NCBI RefSeq assembly: GCF_001636055.1
Contig: NZ_CP011789.1
Span: 1,798,001 to 1,862,000 of the forward strand
Origin: Pseudomonas putida
Lineage (GTDB): Bacteria; Pseudomonadota; Gammaproteobacteria; Pseudomonadales; Pseudomonadaceae
Length of the DNA stretch: 64,000 nt
Direction of reading: 5' to 3'
Shown here piece by piece: positions 8,197 through 16,932 of this stretch (positions are counted from its first letter, which is position 1; each line of letters opens with the position of its first letter). Position numbers and translations under genes: made by a program. A model generated the notes under the pieces. The model was not told the origin of the DNA. It made no database searches and saw only the letters and a program-made list of their open reading frames with translations.

Positions 8197-9001
8197 AGCG
8201 CAACATGTCCCGCGCCTCGACCAGTTCCATCAGGTCCAGCTCCTTGCCCTCCGGCAGGCGCAGCAGCTTATAGGCGGGGAGGCTGGTCAAGGGCTGGCCG
8301 CGCCCGCGCAGGCTGAGCGAGCGAGCGATCTGGACGATGCCGATGTAGTCGATCTTGTCGGTCTCGCGCTCCAGGTTCTGGACCTGGCTGGGCAGGTTGA
8401 CCAGTTGCTCTGGAAACTCCCAGGCGCTGAGGATCTTGTCGCCCAGCACCGGTTGAATCTGCTCGATGACATAGTGCAGGCACACGGGGTCGGACAGCAG
8501 CTCGTTGTGCTCTTCGGCGTAGATCAGCACCGGCAGGGCGCCGATCTGGTGCACGAGCCCACCCAGGGTGGCCTGATCGGGTTTGAGGTGGGTGTAGCGC
8601 CTGCATATTTCGTAACTGATGCCCGCTACTTCCAGGCTGTTTTCCCAGATATCGCGCAACTTGTGCTCCACCGCCGCCGAGCGGGCATGGAAGATCTGTT
8701 CGATCACCAGGCCGATGGCCAGGTTGCAGCTGTAGTTGACGCCCAGGCGCGTGATCGCGGTGTGCAGGTCGGTGACCTCCACCAGTGCGCGCAGCAGCGG
8801 GCTGTTGACCACCTTGATCAGGCGCGCCGAGAGCGCGGCATCGCGACCGATCACGCGGCTCAAGGCGGCCACGCTGATTTCGCTGTCTTCGGCGGCTTCG
8901 CGGATGCTCAGGGCAACCTCTGGCAGCGTGGGCAGGACCAGGTCGTCGTTGTCGATGGCAGCGAGCAACTGCGCTTGAACCATCTCGGCCAGCTTGTTCA
9001 T
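8195..9001 (-). CDS. HDOD-domain protein
   Basis: A 268-residue cytoplasmic protein made almost wholly of one HDOD domain, a degenerate HD phosphohydrolase fold used in signalling. It is recognised from LPTLPEVALSIREAAEDSEISVAALSRVIGRDAALSARLIKVVNSPLLR (about residues 24-71), followed by LHTAITRLGVNYSCNLAIGLVIEQIF and the helix around GGLVHQIGALPVLIYAEE. HDOD proteins lack the metal-binding His-Asp pair and usually act as protein-interaction modules in stress, motility or second-messenger circuits. There is no attached sensor or GGDEF domain, so its partner is unknown. The P. aeruginosa counterpart occupies the same position between tctE and ygfZ. Confidence 0.88.
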   Translation of the reverse strand: MNKLAEMVQAQLLAAIDNDDLVLPTLPEVALSIREAAEDSEISVAALSRVIGRDAALSARLIKVVNSPLLRALVEVTDLHTAITRLGVNYSCNLAIGLVIEQIFHARSAAVEHKLRDIWENSLEVAGISYEICRRYTHLKPDQATLGGLVHQIGALPVLIYAEEHNELLSDPVCLHYVIEQIQPVLGDKILSAWEFPEQLVNLPSQVQNLERETDKIDYIGIVQIARSLSLRGRGQPLTSLPAYKLLRLPEGKELDLMELVEARDMLR

Positions 9002-9027
9002 GGACTTCTCTACCGCAGTGGTGGGGC

Positions 9028-9048
9028 TGCCCCGCCGCAGCGGCGGGG
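9028..9048. terminator. GC-rich hairpin downstream of ygfZ
   Basis: GCCCCGCCGC-A-GCGGCGGGGC is a 10-base perfect inverted repeat lying between the ygfZ stop (9057) and the HDOD start (9001). It could attenuate read-through from ygfZ into the HDOD gene on the minus strand. No T run follows. Confidence 0.5.
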
Positions 9049-9056
9049 CGGGCTGG

Positions 9057-9998
9057 TCAGCGCTGGATTTCCCGGTCGCGGTCCAGTTCGTAAGGCAGGT
9101 CCAGCAGGGTCAGGCGTGGCCCTTCGAGGCTGCCCAGGTGCAGGTTGTCATCTTCCACCGAGTCGGCGCTGAGCACTGCCAGCAGTTCGACACCTTGCTC
9201 GGCGGGTGCCGCGATGACTACCTCGCCGACAGACGAACCGTGGGTGGGCGAGAAGATTTCTGCGCCTGGTGCGGGCGCTTCGTCCACGGGCAGCGAGAGG
9301 CGATACTGGCGACGCTTGAGCTTGCCCAGGTATTGCATGCGCGCGACGATTTCCTGGCCGGTATAGCAGCCCTTCTTGAAGCTCACGCCGTCGACGGCCT
9401 GCAGGTTGATCATCTGCGGGATGAACAGTTCACGGGTCGGGCCCATGACCTGGCCGATGCCGGCGCGGATCTGGCCCAGCAGCCAGGCATCCAGGGTGCC
9501 CTCGGGCAGCGCGGCGGCGAGGGTCTCGCGCACGTTGGCGGCCTGTTCGGAGGGAACCCATAGCTCGACGCGAGCGGGCGAGACGGCGATGGCCAAAAGC
9601 CCTTCATGGCGCACGGTGGCGCCGGCTGCCTGCGGTGTTTCAAGCCCCAGCGCCTGCAGCGCGGCATCGCCCTGCTGCAAGCCGAAGCGCACCCAGGCGG
9701 CGCTTTCGTCGGTCAGCGTGGCCTTCGAAAAGACCGCATACTTCTTCAGGTCCGCCAGTTGCGCCTCGAGCAGTTCGCTGGCCATGGCAAGTAGGTAGCC
9801 ATTGCCCTCGGGCAGGATGCGGAAACTGGATTGCATGCGGCCTTTGACCATGCAGCGCGCGCCGAGACTGGCGTGCTGCAGATTCAGATAGTCGAGGTTG
9901 CAGGTCAGCTGGCCTTGCAGGAATTTTCCGGCGTCGGAGCCGCGGACAGCGAGGATGCCCTCGTGGGACAGGGGACAGAAGAAAGCGGAGTCGGCCAT
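9057..9998 (-). CDS. ygfZ: Folate-binding YgfZ/GcvT-like protein
   Basis: YgfZ (313 residues) is a tetrahydrofolate-binding protein of the GcvT fold that helps maintain or repair certain Fe-S enzymes (for example MiaB-type proteins) in the cytoplasm. The diagnostic motif K-G-C-Y-x-G-Q-E is present as KKGCYTGQEIVAR (about residues 220-232), including the essential Cys. The N-terminal part has GILAVRGSDAGKFLQGQLTCNLDYL, typical of the family. It is divergent from sdhE, another assembly factor for a respiratory enzyme. Length and motif leave little doubt about the family; the exact client proteins in Pseudomonas are not known. Confidence 0.94.
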   Translation of the reverse strand: MADSAFFCPLSHEGILAVRGSDAGKFLQGQLTCNLDYLNLQHASLGARCMVKGRMQSSFRILPEGNGYLLAMASELLEAQLADLKKYAVFSKATLTDESAAWVRFGLQQGDAALQALGLETPQAAGATVRHEGLLAIAVSPARVELWVPSEQAANVRETLAAALPEGTLDAWLLGQIRAGIGQVMGPTRELFIPQMINLQAVDGVSFKKGCYTGQEIVARMQYLGKLKRRQYRLSLPVDEAPAPGAEIFSPTHGSSVGEVVIAAPAEQGVELLAVLSADSVEDDNLHLGSLEGPRLTLLDLPYELDRDREIQR

Positions 9999-10133
9999 GG
10001 GTCATCGCGGTAGCTATAAAGACTGGCGGCCATCATAGAACGCCAGTAACAAAATAGGTAGGTGACTAGACCAATGCCTCGTGCCGCTGCGGTTGCAGCG
10101 CGGTATACTGCGCGACCATTCGAGGAGGGCCCC

Positions 10134-10388
10134 ATGGTCGAACAAACTGAACTCAACCGGCTTTTCTGGCACAGCCGCCGCGGCATGCTGGAGCTGGACG
10201 TGCTGCTCGTCCCCTTCACTCAAGAGGTCTACCCGAACCTGAGCGAAGCGGATCGCGAACTGTACCGCCGCCTGTTGACCTGCGAGGACCAGGACATGTT
10301 CGGCTGGTTCATGGAGCGTAACGAATCCGAAGACCCTGAGCTGCAGCGCATGGTCCGCATCATCCTGGACCGTGTCCAGCCCAAGTGA
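10134..10388 (+). CDS. sdhE: FAD assembly factor SdhE (succinate dehydrogenase)
   Basis: SdhE (84 residues; CptB/YgfY/SDHAF2 family) promotes covalent attachment of FAD to the flavoprotein subunit of succinate dehydrogenase and related enzymes. The signature RGMLELD is present as [11 protein letters not shown] (residues 14-24), followed by FxxxxY (FTQEVYP) and the conserved [13 protein letters not shown] helix. The ATG is preceded by GAGGAGGGC at good spacing. The next gene, ygfX, starts inside the last codons of sdhE (17-base overlap), reproducing the sdhE-ygfX pair of enterobacteria and implying coupled translation. Confidence 0.95.
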   Translation: MVEQTELNRLFWHSRRGMLELDVLLVPFTQEVYPNLSEADRELYRRLLTCEDQDMFGWFMERNESEDPELQRMVRIILDRVQPK

Positions 10389-10827
10389 GTGCTTCGAGTG
10401 CCGTTGGCAAGGCTCGCGCCTGCTGCTGACGGCCTATCTTTGCGGGCAGGCGCTGGCGCTCGCCACCCTGTGGTTAGTCGAGTTGCCCTGGTGGTTGGCA
10501 GCTTGTGCACTGATTGGCTGCCTCGCCCATGCCTGCTGGGTGATTCCCCGCCGTATCCTTCTGACTCACCCCGATGCCGTGACTGGCTTGCGCCGTGATG
10601 CGCGTGGCTGGCAGGCGTTCAGCCGTGCCTGTGGCTGGGAGCGGATAAGGTTGTGTCGTGACAGCGTCGCGCTGCCGGGGATAGTGGTGTTGCGCTTCAT
10701 GCGCGAGGGGCGGTGGGTTGCCCAGAGTCAGTGCATTCCAAGGGATGCGCTGACGGCGGATGAGCACCGACGGCTGCGTGTGCGCTTGAAGTTCAGCCGG
10801 CGCCGGTGGGTGATGGCGCCAGAGTGA
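10372..10827 (+). CDS. ygfX: YgfX-like inner-membrane protein
   Basis: A 151-residue YgfX (CptA) family protein. The N-terminal third has two membrane helices ([20 protein letters not shown] and [18 protein letters not shown]), followed by a basic, soluble C-terminal half. The GTG at 10372 is the only common start codon in the right frame near the sdhE end, giving a 17-base overlap and translational coupling with sdhE. In E. coli YgfX was reported as a toxin paired with YgfY (SdhE), while later work points to a role with SdhE in respiratory-complex assembly. The sequence here does not decide between them. The family call rests on membrane topology and gene order more than on motifs. Confidence 0.8.
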   Translation: MSSPSECFECRWQGSRLLLTAYLCGQALALATLWLVELPWWLAACALIGCLAHACWVIPRRILLTHPDAVTGLRRDARGWQAFSRACGWERIRLCRDSVALPGIVVLRFMREGRWVAQSQCIPRDALTADEHRRLRVRLKFSRRRWVMAPE

Positions 10828-10837
10828 GGTGAGAGTT

Positions 10838-10881
10838 GCCGACCTCCTCGCGGGCAAGTCGCCAAAGGCGAAGAGGTCGGC
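10838..10881. terminator. Hairpin between convergent ygfX and nadB
   Basis: GCCGACCTC (10838-10846) pairs with GAGGTCGGC (10873-10881). A second small stem TCGCC-AAA-GGCGA sits inside, and a REP-like core (cgcgggcaag) lies in the loop. It lies between the ygfX and nadB stops and can serve both convergent transcripts. Confidence 0.6.
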
Positions 10882-10888
10882 GCCAGGC

Positions 10889-12493
10889 TCAGGTCGGGCT
10901 GAGTACCGTATCCCTGGCCTCATCCAGCATCCCCGGATAATCCAGGGTGTAGTGCAGTCCACGGCTTTCCTTGCGCCGCATCGCCGAGCGAATCATCAGC
11001 TCGGCCACCTGCGCCAGGTTGCGCAGCTCGATCAGGTCGCGGCTGACCTTGTAGTTGCTGTAGAACTCGTCGATTTCGTCGAGCAGCAGACGCACCCGGT
11101 GCTCGGCGCGCTGCAGGCGCTTGCTGGTGCGCACGATGCCCACGTAGTCCCACATGAATCGCCGCAGTTCGTCCCAGTTGTGCGCGATGATCACGTCCTC
11201 ATCCGAATCGGTGACCTGGCTGGCATCCCAACAAGGCAGGGCTTGTGGCCTGCTGACTTCGTCCAGGTGCGCCTCGATGTCCGCTGCCGCCGCACGCCCG
11301 TAGACGAAGCACTCCAGCAGCGAGTTGCTGGCCATGCGGTTGGCGCCGTGCAGGCCAGTGAAACTGGTTTCGCCGATGGCGTACAGGCCCGGCACGTCGG
11401 TGTGCCCGCGCTCATCGACCATCACGCCGCCGCACGTGTAGTGGGCTGCGGGTACCACGGGGATTGGCTGTCGCGTGATGTCGATGCCGAAGGTCAGGCA
11501 GCGTTCGTAGACCGTGGGGAAGTGGCTCTTGATGAACTCGACAGGTTTGTGGGTGATATCCAGGTACACGCAGTCCACGCCCAGGCGTTTCATTTCGTGG
11601 TCGATGGCGCGGGCGACGATATCCCGTGGCGCCAACTCTTCACGTGGGTCGAAGCGCGGCATGAAACGCTCGCCGTTGGGCAGGCGCAGCAGTGCGCCTT
11701 CGCCGCGCAGGGCCTCGGTGATCAGGAAACTCTTGGCTTGCGGGTGGTACAGGCAGGTGGGGTGGAACTGGTTGAACTCAAGATTCGCCACCCGACAGCC
11801 AGCGCGCCAGGCCATGGCAATGCCATCACCGCAGGCGCCATCGGGGTTGCTGGTGTAGAGATAGACCTTGGCTGCACCGCCTGTCGCCAATACCGTGAAG
11901 CGTGCGCCGAAGGTGTCTACCTCGCCGCTGTTGCGGTCGAGCACGTAGGCGCCCAGGCAGCGGTCGCCGGGCAGGCCCAGACGCCGCTCGGTGATCAGGT
12001 CCACGGCCACACGCTGTTCGAGCAGGTCGATGTTCGGGCGCTGGCGGGCCTGTTCCAGAAGCGTGGTGAAGATCGCGGCGCCCGTGGCATCGGCGGCATG
12101 GATGATGCGGCGGTGGCTGTGACCGCCTTCACGGGTGAGGTGGAACTCGAAGCCGCCGTCGTCGACGCCGTGGTGTTCGTCGCGCGTGAAGGGCACGCCC
12201 TGCTCGATCAGCCACTCGATGGCTTCGCGGCTGTGCTCGACGGTGAAGCGCACGGCGTCTTCATGGCACAGGCCTGCGCCTGCATTGAGCGTGTCCTCGA
12301 CGTGTGACTGCACCGTGTCGGTGTCGTCCAGTACTGCGGCGACACCGCCCTGGGCCCAGAAGGTAGAGCCATTGGCGAGGTCGCCCTTGCTCAGTACGGC
12401 AACGCGCAGGTGGCTGGGAAGGTTCAGTGCCAGGCTGAGACCAGCGGCGCCACTGCCGATCACCAGGACATCATGTTGGAATTGTTGGCTCAT
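10889..12493 (-). CDS. nadB: L-aspartate oxidase
   Basis: NadB (534 residues) oxidises L-aspartate to iminoaspartate with FAD, the first step of de novo NAD synthesis in the cytoplasm. The FAD-binding motif is [13 protein letters not shown] (about residues 11-23). It is followed by [18 protein letters not shown], the active-site region with [20 protein letters not shown] and [17 protein letters not shown], and the capping and helical domains. [16 protein letters not shown] and [13 protein letters not shown] are typical of the succinate dehydrogenase/NadB flavoprotein group. It is a monocistronic minus-strand gene, divergent from the algU locus, as in other pseudomonads. Confidence 0.97.
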   Translation of the reverse strand: MSQQFQHDVLVIGSGAAGLSLALNLPSHLRVAVLSKGDLANGSTFWAQGGVAAVLDDTDTVQSHVEDTLNAGAGLCHEDAVRFTVEHSREAIEWLIEQGVPFTRDEHHGVDDGGFEFHLTREGGHSHRRIIHAADATGAAIFTTLLEQARQRPNIDLLEQRVAVDLITERRLGLPGDRCLGAYVLDRNSGEVDTFGARFTVLATGGAAKVYLYTSNPDGACGDGIAMAWRAGCRVANLEFNQFHPTCLYHPQAKSFLITEALRGEGALLRLPNGERFMPRFDPREELAPRDIVARAIDHEMKRLGVDCVYLDITHKPVEFIKSHFPTVYERCLTFGIDITRQPIPVVPAAHYTCGGVMVDERGHTDVPGLYAIGETSFTGLHGANRMASNSLLECFVYGRAAAADIEAHLDEVSRPQALPCWDASQVTDSDEDVIIAHNWDELRRFMWDYVGIVRTSKRLQRAEHRVRLLLDEIDEFYSNYKVSRDLIELRNLAQVAELMIRSAMRRKESRGLHYTLDYPGMLDEARDTVLSPT

Positions 12494-12644
12494 GTCGGGA
12501 CACTAGTAACTAGGGAAGGGGAGCGGCACAATAGGCATGCGTATATGGCATTGTGAAACTATTGGAAAAGTGCCGGGATGCCTTTATAGCAGCCCCCGGC
12601 GTCGGATTTCCAATGGCGGTTGCGCAGGCGCGGCGACTTTGTGG

Positions 12645-12672
12645 GAACTTTCCAGCACCCCTGCAAATCTCA
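12645..12672 (+). promoter_or_regulatory. Candidate AlgU-dependent promoter, distal
   Basis: GAACTT at 12645-12650, a 17-base spacer, then TCTCA at 12668-12672. The -35 box is a perfect match to the AlgU consensus and the -10 box matches TCTGA at four of five positions. It would start transcription about 250 bases before the algU ATG, giving autoregulation. Confidence 0.6.
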
Positions 12673-12841
12673 AGAAGGCTGCCCGTCTGCCACGATTGCC
12701 GAGGCGATGCAGGACAGCAGCTCTACCCGGGCTGAAACCTGTGTATTCGAAACACCGATTATCGACGCAGCCGGCTGCGACCGCGCTGTGTCTTTTTCGT
12801 GCGAGCCGACCAGAGGCCGCAGGAAACTTGCTTGGAGGGGA

Positions 12842-12868
12842 GAACTTTTGCGCAAAGCCCGAGTCTAT
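12842..12868 (+). promoter_or_regulatory. Candidate AlgU-dependent promoter, proximal
   Basis: GAACTT at 12842-12847, a 16-base spacer, then TCTAT at 12864-12868. This has a perfect -35 box and good -10 box for AlgU (sigma-22). It lies about 55 bases upstream of the algU start codon, the usual leader length, and would make the operon self-activating. Confidence 0.7.
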
Positions 12869-12927
12869 GGTTGCAAGCCTGAACGATGGCTGTCGCAACG
12901 CTCCTTTGAGTTCACTGAGGAGTGTTC

Positions 12928-13509
12928 ATGCTAACCCAGGAAGAGGATCAGCAGCTTGTCGAGCGCGTGCAGCGCGGTGACAGGCGAGCGTTCGATCTGT
13001 TGGTGCTGAAGTATCAGCACAAGATTCTCGGGTTGATCGTGCGTTTTGTACACGACACCCATGAAGCGCAGGACGTGGCACAGGAAGCGTTCATCAAGGC
13101 CTATCGTGCGCTTGGCAACTTCCGCGGTGACAGTGCGTTCTACACGTGGCTGTACCGCATCGCCATCAACACGGCGAAGAATTACCTGGTGTCCCGTGGA
13201 AGACGGCCGCCAGACAGCGATGTGAGCTCCGAGGATGCGGAGTTCTATGACGGCGATCATGGTCTCAAGGATCTCGAGTCCCCAGAGCGCTCGTTGTTGC
13301 GGGATGAAATCGAAGGCACTGTCCATCGCACCATCCAGCAACTGCCCGAAGACCTGCGCACGGCATTGACCCTGCGCGAGTTCGACGGACTGAGTTACGA
13401 AGACATTGCGAGTGTCATGCAATGTCCGGTGGGTACCGTGCGCTCTCGAATCTTCCGCGCTCGGGAGGCCATAGACAAAGCCCTGCAACCCTTGTTGCAG
13501 GAAACCTGA
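12928..13509 (+). CDS. algU: Extracytoplasmic-function sigma factor AlgU (RpoE-like)
   Basis: AlgU (193 residues; also AlgT, sigma-22) is the sigma-E type factor that directs RNA polymerase to envelope-stress and alginate genes. Region 2 is seen in DLLVLKYQHKILGLIVRFVHDTHEAQDVAQEAFIKAYRALGNFRGDSAFYTWLYRIAINTAKNYL (about residues 23-88). Region 4 follows in LPEDLRTALTLREFDGLSYEDIASVMQCPVGTVRSRIFRAREAI (about 140-184). The ATG at 12928 matches the known AlgU N-terminus MLTQEEDQQLVERVQ. Two codons upstream in frame is a GTG, but GAGGAG spacing favours the ATG. It heads the algU-mucA-mucB cluster and is held inactive by MucA. Confidence 0.98.
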   Translation: MLTQEEDQQLVERVQRGDRRAFDLLVLKYQHKILGLIVRFVHDTHEAQDVAQEAFIKAYRALGNFRGDSAFYTWLYRIAINTAKNYLVSRGRRPPDSDVSSEDAEFYDGDHGLKDLESPERSLLRDEIEGTVHRTIQQLPEDLRTALTLREFDGLSYEDIASVMQCPVGTVRSRIFRAREAIDKALQPLLQET

Positions 13510-13540
13510 GACAGCGGCGACAGCCAAGAGAGGAACCGCC

Positions 13541-14131
13541 ATGAGTCGTGAAGCTTTGCAGGAATCGCTGTCCGCGGTAATGGATAACGAAGCGGACGAA
13601 CTGGAATTACGTCGCGTGCTGAACGCGGTCGATGATGCCGAGACCCGTGCCACCTGGTCGCGTTACCAGGTCGCTCGCGCAGCCATGCACAAGGAACTGC
13701 TGCTGCCCAAGCTCGACATCGCCTCGGCCGTTTCGGCTGCGCTGGCCGATGAAGCCGTACCGGTCAAGGCCAAGCGTGGCCCGTGGCGCAGCATTGGCCG
13801 CCTGGCCGTTGCCGCCTCGGTGACCGTCGCTGTGCTGGCAGGTGTACGCCTGTACAACCAGGACGAGATCAACGGTGCGCAACTCGCTTCGCAGCAACCT
13901 GTGCAGCAGGGCATCATCGTGCCACAGGCTCAGGGCCCAGCCGTTCTGGCAGGCTATAGTGAAAGCAGTGAGCAACCGACCGGTCCGATGGCCAACGGTG
14001 TGCTGCAGAATCAGGCTGGCTGGGATCAGCGTCTGCCCGGTTATCTGCGCCAGCACGCTCAGGAGTCTGCGCTGAAGGGCACCGAAACCGCTCTGCCTTA
14101 TGCCCGCGCCGCCAGCCTGGAAAATCGCTAA
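13541..14131 (+). CDS. mucA: Anti-sigma factor MucA
   Basis: MucA (196 residues) is an inner-membrane protein whose cytoplasmic N-terminus binds AlgU. Proteolysis by AlgW and MucP releases the sigma factor. The N-terminal RseA-like domain begins MSREALQESLSAVMDNEADELELRRVLNAVDDAETRATWSRYQVAR. A single membrane helix follows at about residues 88-105 (LAVAASVTVAVLAGVRLY), then a periplasmic part of about 90 residues ending SLENR. The reading frame is intact, so there is no sign of the truncations (mucA22 type) that cause mucoidy. It starts 31 bases after algU in the same operon. Confidence 0.97.
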   Translation: MSREALQESLSAVMDNEADELELRRVLNAVDDAETRATWSRYQVARAAMHKELLLPKLDIASAVSAALADEAVPVKAKRGPWRSIGRLAVAASVTVAVLAGVRLYNQDEINGAQLASQQPVQQGIIVPQAQGPAVLAGYSESSEQPTGPMANGVLQNQAGWDQRLPGYLRQHAQESALKGTETALPYARAASLENR

Positions 14132-14143
14132 GTAAGGAGGCTC

Positions 14144-15109
14144 ATGCGCGCGCTACCTCTTCTGTCGCTGCTGCTCGGCAGTTGCATGACGGTGCCGGTA
14201 TTGGCGGCCAACTCTTCGCCCGAGGCGAGCGAGTGGCTTAACAAGCTGGCACAGGCCGAGCAAGGGCAGAGTTACCAGGGTTCTTTCGTCTACGAACGTA
14301 ACGGCAGTTTTTCTTCCCACGATATCTGGCATCGAGTCCAGGACGGCAAGGTCAGCGAGCGGCTGTTGCAGCTTGATGGCGCCGCCCAGGAAATCGTGCG
14401 GGTCAATGGCAAGGTGCAGTGCGTCAGTGGTTCCCTGGTCAGCGGGGTCGGTACACCGCCCGATTCCGCCCCGCGTTTACTCGATCCTTTGAAGCTGATG
14501 AGCTGGTACGACCTGGGTGTGGCTGGCAAGGCCCGAATCGCCGGGCGCGACGCGGTGATCGTCACGCTCACGCCACGCGACCAGCACCGCTACGCCTTTG
14601 AGCTTCACCTGGATCGCCAGACCGGCCTGCCGCTGCGTTCGTTGATGCTGAACGACAAGGGGCAGTTGCTTGAGCGCTTCCAGATGACCCGCCTGGACAC
14701 CGATGATGTGCCGACCGATCGCGACCTGCAGGCCAGTGCCGCGTGCAAGCCGGTGGAACGTCTTGCGGCGACCCAGTCCGAAACAGTCGCTGGCTGGCGT
14801 TCCGATTGGCTGCCGCCAGGCTTCGAATTGGTCAATAGTGCCGTGCGCCGTGATCCGGAACGCAACAGTACCGTCAGTAGCCTGATGTACGACGATGGGC
14901 TGGCGCGTTTTTCGGTCTTTCTCGAGCCGATCAAGGAAGACGCCGGTACCGATACCCGTGCGCAACTGGGGCCGACTGTCGCTGTTTCGCGGCATCTGAA
15001 CACGCCCAAGGGCAAGGTCATGGTGACCGTGGTCGGAGAGATTCCGCTGGGCACTGCCGAGCGTGTGGCCTTGTCGATGCGCGCCCAGGATGTCCAGGCA
15101 CGGCAATGA
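14144..15109 (+). CDS. mucB: Periplasmic negative regulator MucB
   Basis: MucB (321 residues; RseB family) is a periplasmic protein that binds the MucA periplasmic domain and shields it from cleavage by AlgW. A signal peptide is visible, MRALPLLSLLLGSCMTVPVLA before ANSSPEASEWL. The lipoprotein-fold N-terminal domain has YQGSFVYERNGSFSSHDIWHRVQDGKVSERLLQLDGAAQEIVRVNG, and the smaller C-terminal domain includes LPPGFELVNSAVRRDPERNSTVSSLMYDDGLARFSVFLE. It starts 12 bases after mucA behind TAAGGAGG, a strong ribosome-binding site. In P. aeruginosa mucC follows; here it does not. Confidence 0.97.
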   Translation: MRALPLLSLLLGSCMTVPVLAANSSPEASEWLNKLAQAEQGQSYQGSFVYERNGSFSSHDIWHRVQDGKVSERLLQLDGAAQEIVRVNGKVQCVSGSLVSGVGTPPDSAPRLLDPLKLMSWYDLGVAGKARIAGRDAVIVTLTPRDQHRYAFELHLDRQTGLPLRSLMLNDKGQLLERFQMTRLDTDDVPTDRDLQASAACKPVERLAATQSETVAGWRSDWLPPGFELVNSAVRRDPERNSTVSSLMYDDGLARFSVFLEPIKEDAGTDTRAQLGPTVAVSRHLNTPKGKVMVTVVGEIPLGTAERVALSMRAQDVQARQ

Positions 15110-15280
15110 CCGTCGCAGACCCTTCCTACAAGCTGCTAGGCATGCAACTGACATGAAATTAAAGCATTGTCATTTGCAATCAACTGGTAAATTTCCTATA
15201 GGTCAGACTCCCTGGAGTCTGGCCTTTCCTGCATCTGCAGGGGCCCTTCTGCTAACTACGCTCGTTGTGACGGGAGCCGT
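15110..15280 (+). other. Short mucB-mucD gap without mucC; hairpin
   Basis: These 171 bases replace the mucC gene (about 150 codons) found here in P. aeruginosa. No open frame resembling MucC remains. The gap is lower in GC than its neighbours and has a perfect 8-base inverted repeat CAGACTCC-CT-GGAGTCTG at about 15206-15223, followed by ggcctttcc, which could attenuate transcription. The AT-rich stretch at about 15150-15200 (ttaaagcattgtcatttgc) could hold a separate promoter for mucD, though no clear -35/-10 pair could be fixed. Confidence 0.6.
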
Positions 15281-16717
15281 ATGTCAATACCACGCTTGAA
15301 AACCTACCTATCGATGTTCGCCGCCGTGCTGATGCTCGGCCAGGTGCTCACCGCCCAGGCCGAAGAAGCCCTGCCGGATTTCACCACCCTGGTCGAGCAG
15401 GCCTCGCCGGCAGTGGTCAACATCAGTACCAAGCAAAAGCTGCCGGACCGTCGCGTGGCCGCTGGGCAGATGCCCGATCTGGAAGGCCTGCCGCCGATGT
15501 TCCGCGAGTTTTTCGAGCGCAACATGCCGCAGCAGCCGCGTTCCCCGCGTGGCGGCGACCGCCAGCGTGAAGCGCAGTCCTTGGGCTCGGGCTTCATCAT
15601 TTCCAGTGATGGTTATGTCCTGACCAACAACCATGTGGTCGCCGACGCCGACGAAATCATCGTCCGCCTGTCCGACCGCAGCGAGTTGCAGGCCAAGCTG
15701 GTCGGCACCGACCCGCGCACCGACGTGGCGCTGCTCAAGGTCGATGGCAAGAATCTGCCGACCGTCAAACTGGGCGATTCCGAGAAGCTGAAGGTCGGTG
15801 AGTGGGTGCTGGCCATTGGCTCGCCATTCGGCTTCGATCATTCGGTGACCAAAGGTATCGTCAGCGCCAAGGGGCGCACCTTGCCCAACGACACCTATGT
15901 GCCGTTCATCCAGACCGACGTCGCGATCAACCCGGGTAACTCCGGCGGCCCGCTGTTCAACATGAAGGGCGAGGTCGTAGGTATCAACTCGCAGATCTTC
16001 ACCCGCTCCGGCGGTTTCATGGGCCTGTCGTTCGCCATCCCGATCGACGTGGCGATCGATGTCTCGAACCAGTTGAAGAAAGACGGCAAGGTCAGTCGCG
16101 GCTGGCTCGGCGTGGTGATCCAGGAAGTGAACAAGGACCTGGCTGAATCCTTCGGGCTCGACAAGCCTGCCGGCGCCCTGGTGGCCCAGGTGCTGGAAAA
16201 CGGTCCTGCGGCCAAGGGCGGCCTGCAGGTCGGTGACGTGATCCTGAGCATGAACGGCCAGCCGATCATCATGTCCGCAGACCTGCCACACCTGGTCGGC
16301 GGTCTCAAGGATGGCCAGAAAGCCAAGCTCGAAATCATTCGCGAAGGCAAGCGCCAGACCCTGGACATCACTGTCGGCGCACTCCCTGAAGACGATGCCG
16401 ACATTGGCACCGGTGGTCAGGCCGGCGTGGAGCGCAACAGCAACCGCCTGGGCGTCTCCGTCGCCGACCTCAGCGACGAGCAGAAGAAGTCGCTCGAGCT
16501 CAAGGGCGGCGTGGTCATCAAGGAGGTTCAGGATGGTCCGGCTGCCCTGATTGGCCTGCGTCCGGGCGACGTCATCAGCCATCTGAACAACCAGGCGATC
16601 AGCTCGGCCAAGCAATTCACCGAGATCGCCAAGGACCTGCCGAAGAATCGTTCGGTATCGATGCGTGTGCTGCGACAAGGGCGCGCCAGCTTCATCACCT
16701 TCAAGTTGGCTGAATAG
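15281..16717 (+). CDS. mucD: Periplasmic serine protease MucD (DegP/HtrA family)
   Basis: MucD (478 residues) is an HtrA-type periplasmic protease/chaperone that removes misfolded envelope proteins and dampens AlgU activation. The signal peptide is MSIPRLKTYLSMFAAVLMLGQVLTAQA. The trypsin-like domain has the triad His118 (TNNHVV), Asp148 (RTDVALL) and Ser221 (NPGNSGGPLF). Two PDZ domains follow (SRGWLGVVIQEVNKDLAESFGL... near 270-350 and NRLGVSVADLSDEQKKSLELKGGVVIKEV... near 385-470). CGGGAG precedes the ATG. It closes the algU cluster and is followed by an intrinsic terminator. Confidence 0.97.
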   Translation: MSIPRLKTYLSMFAAVLMLGQVLTAQAEEALPDFTTLVEQASPAVVNISTKQKLPDRRVAAGQMPDLEGLPPMFREFFERNMPQQPRSPRGGDRQREAQSLGSGFIISSDGYVLTNNHVVADADEIIVRLSDRSELQAKLVGTDPRTDVALLKVDGKNLPTVKLGDSEKLKVGEWVLAIGSPFGFDHSVTKGIVSAKGRTLPNDTYVPFIQTDVAINPGNSGGPLFNMKGEVVGINSQIFTRSGGFMGLSFAIPIDVAIDVSNQLKKDGKVSRGWLGVVIQEVNKDLAESFGLDKPAGALVAQVLENGPAAKGGLQVGDVILSMNGQPIIMSADLPHLVGGLKDGQKAKLEIIREGKRQTLDITVGALPEDDADIGTGGQAGVERNSNRLGVSVADLSDEQKKSLELKGGVVIKEVQDGPAALIGLRPGDVISHLNNQAISSAKQFTEIAKDLPKNRSVSMRVLRQGRASFITFKLAE

Positions 16718-16737
16718 GCTGAGTGAAGGGTAGGAAA

Positions 16738-16760
16738 GGGCAGCTTCGGCTGCCCTTTTT
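16738..16760 (+). terminator. Rho-independent terminator after mucD
   Basis: GGGCAGC (16738-16744), loop TTCG, GCTGCCC (16749-16755), then TTTTT. A textbook intrinsic terminator with a stable UUCG tetraloop, 21 bases past the mucD stop, separating the algU operon from lepA. Confidence 0.95.
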
Positions 16761-16932
16761 CATGAGCGTGTCATGATTTTCTGTGGGAACATCAGCGAGC
16801 CGAGCAAATTCATGTCGCATTTGCAGGTGTGCGTGGCGATAGAGGAATCTCCCATATCCCTCCGGCTTGAGGTACAATTCCCGGCTATTTTTCCGCGGGC
16901 GTCCGGCTCGCAGCCTTTTCGAGTGTTGACCC

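Larger units (their letters stand above)
12494..12927 (+). promoter_or_regulatory. Leader and promoter region of the algU operon
   Basis: No convincing gene lies in these 434 bases; a 105-codon open frame at 12620-12934 starts with TTG and has no family features. The stretch carries the promoters of algU-mucA-mucB and, at the left edge, of nadB. Two sequences fit the AlgU/sigma-E type consensus (GAACTT, spacer 16-17, TCT) and are listed separately. The long leader resembles P. aeruginosa algU, which has several promoters, some of them AlgU-dependent. Confidence 0.7.

Noticed and set aside
12620..12934. 105-codon open frame upstream of algU
   Set aside because: TTG start, no ribosome site, no recognisable domain, and it overlaps both AlgU-type promoters and the algU start.
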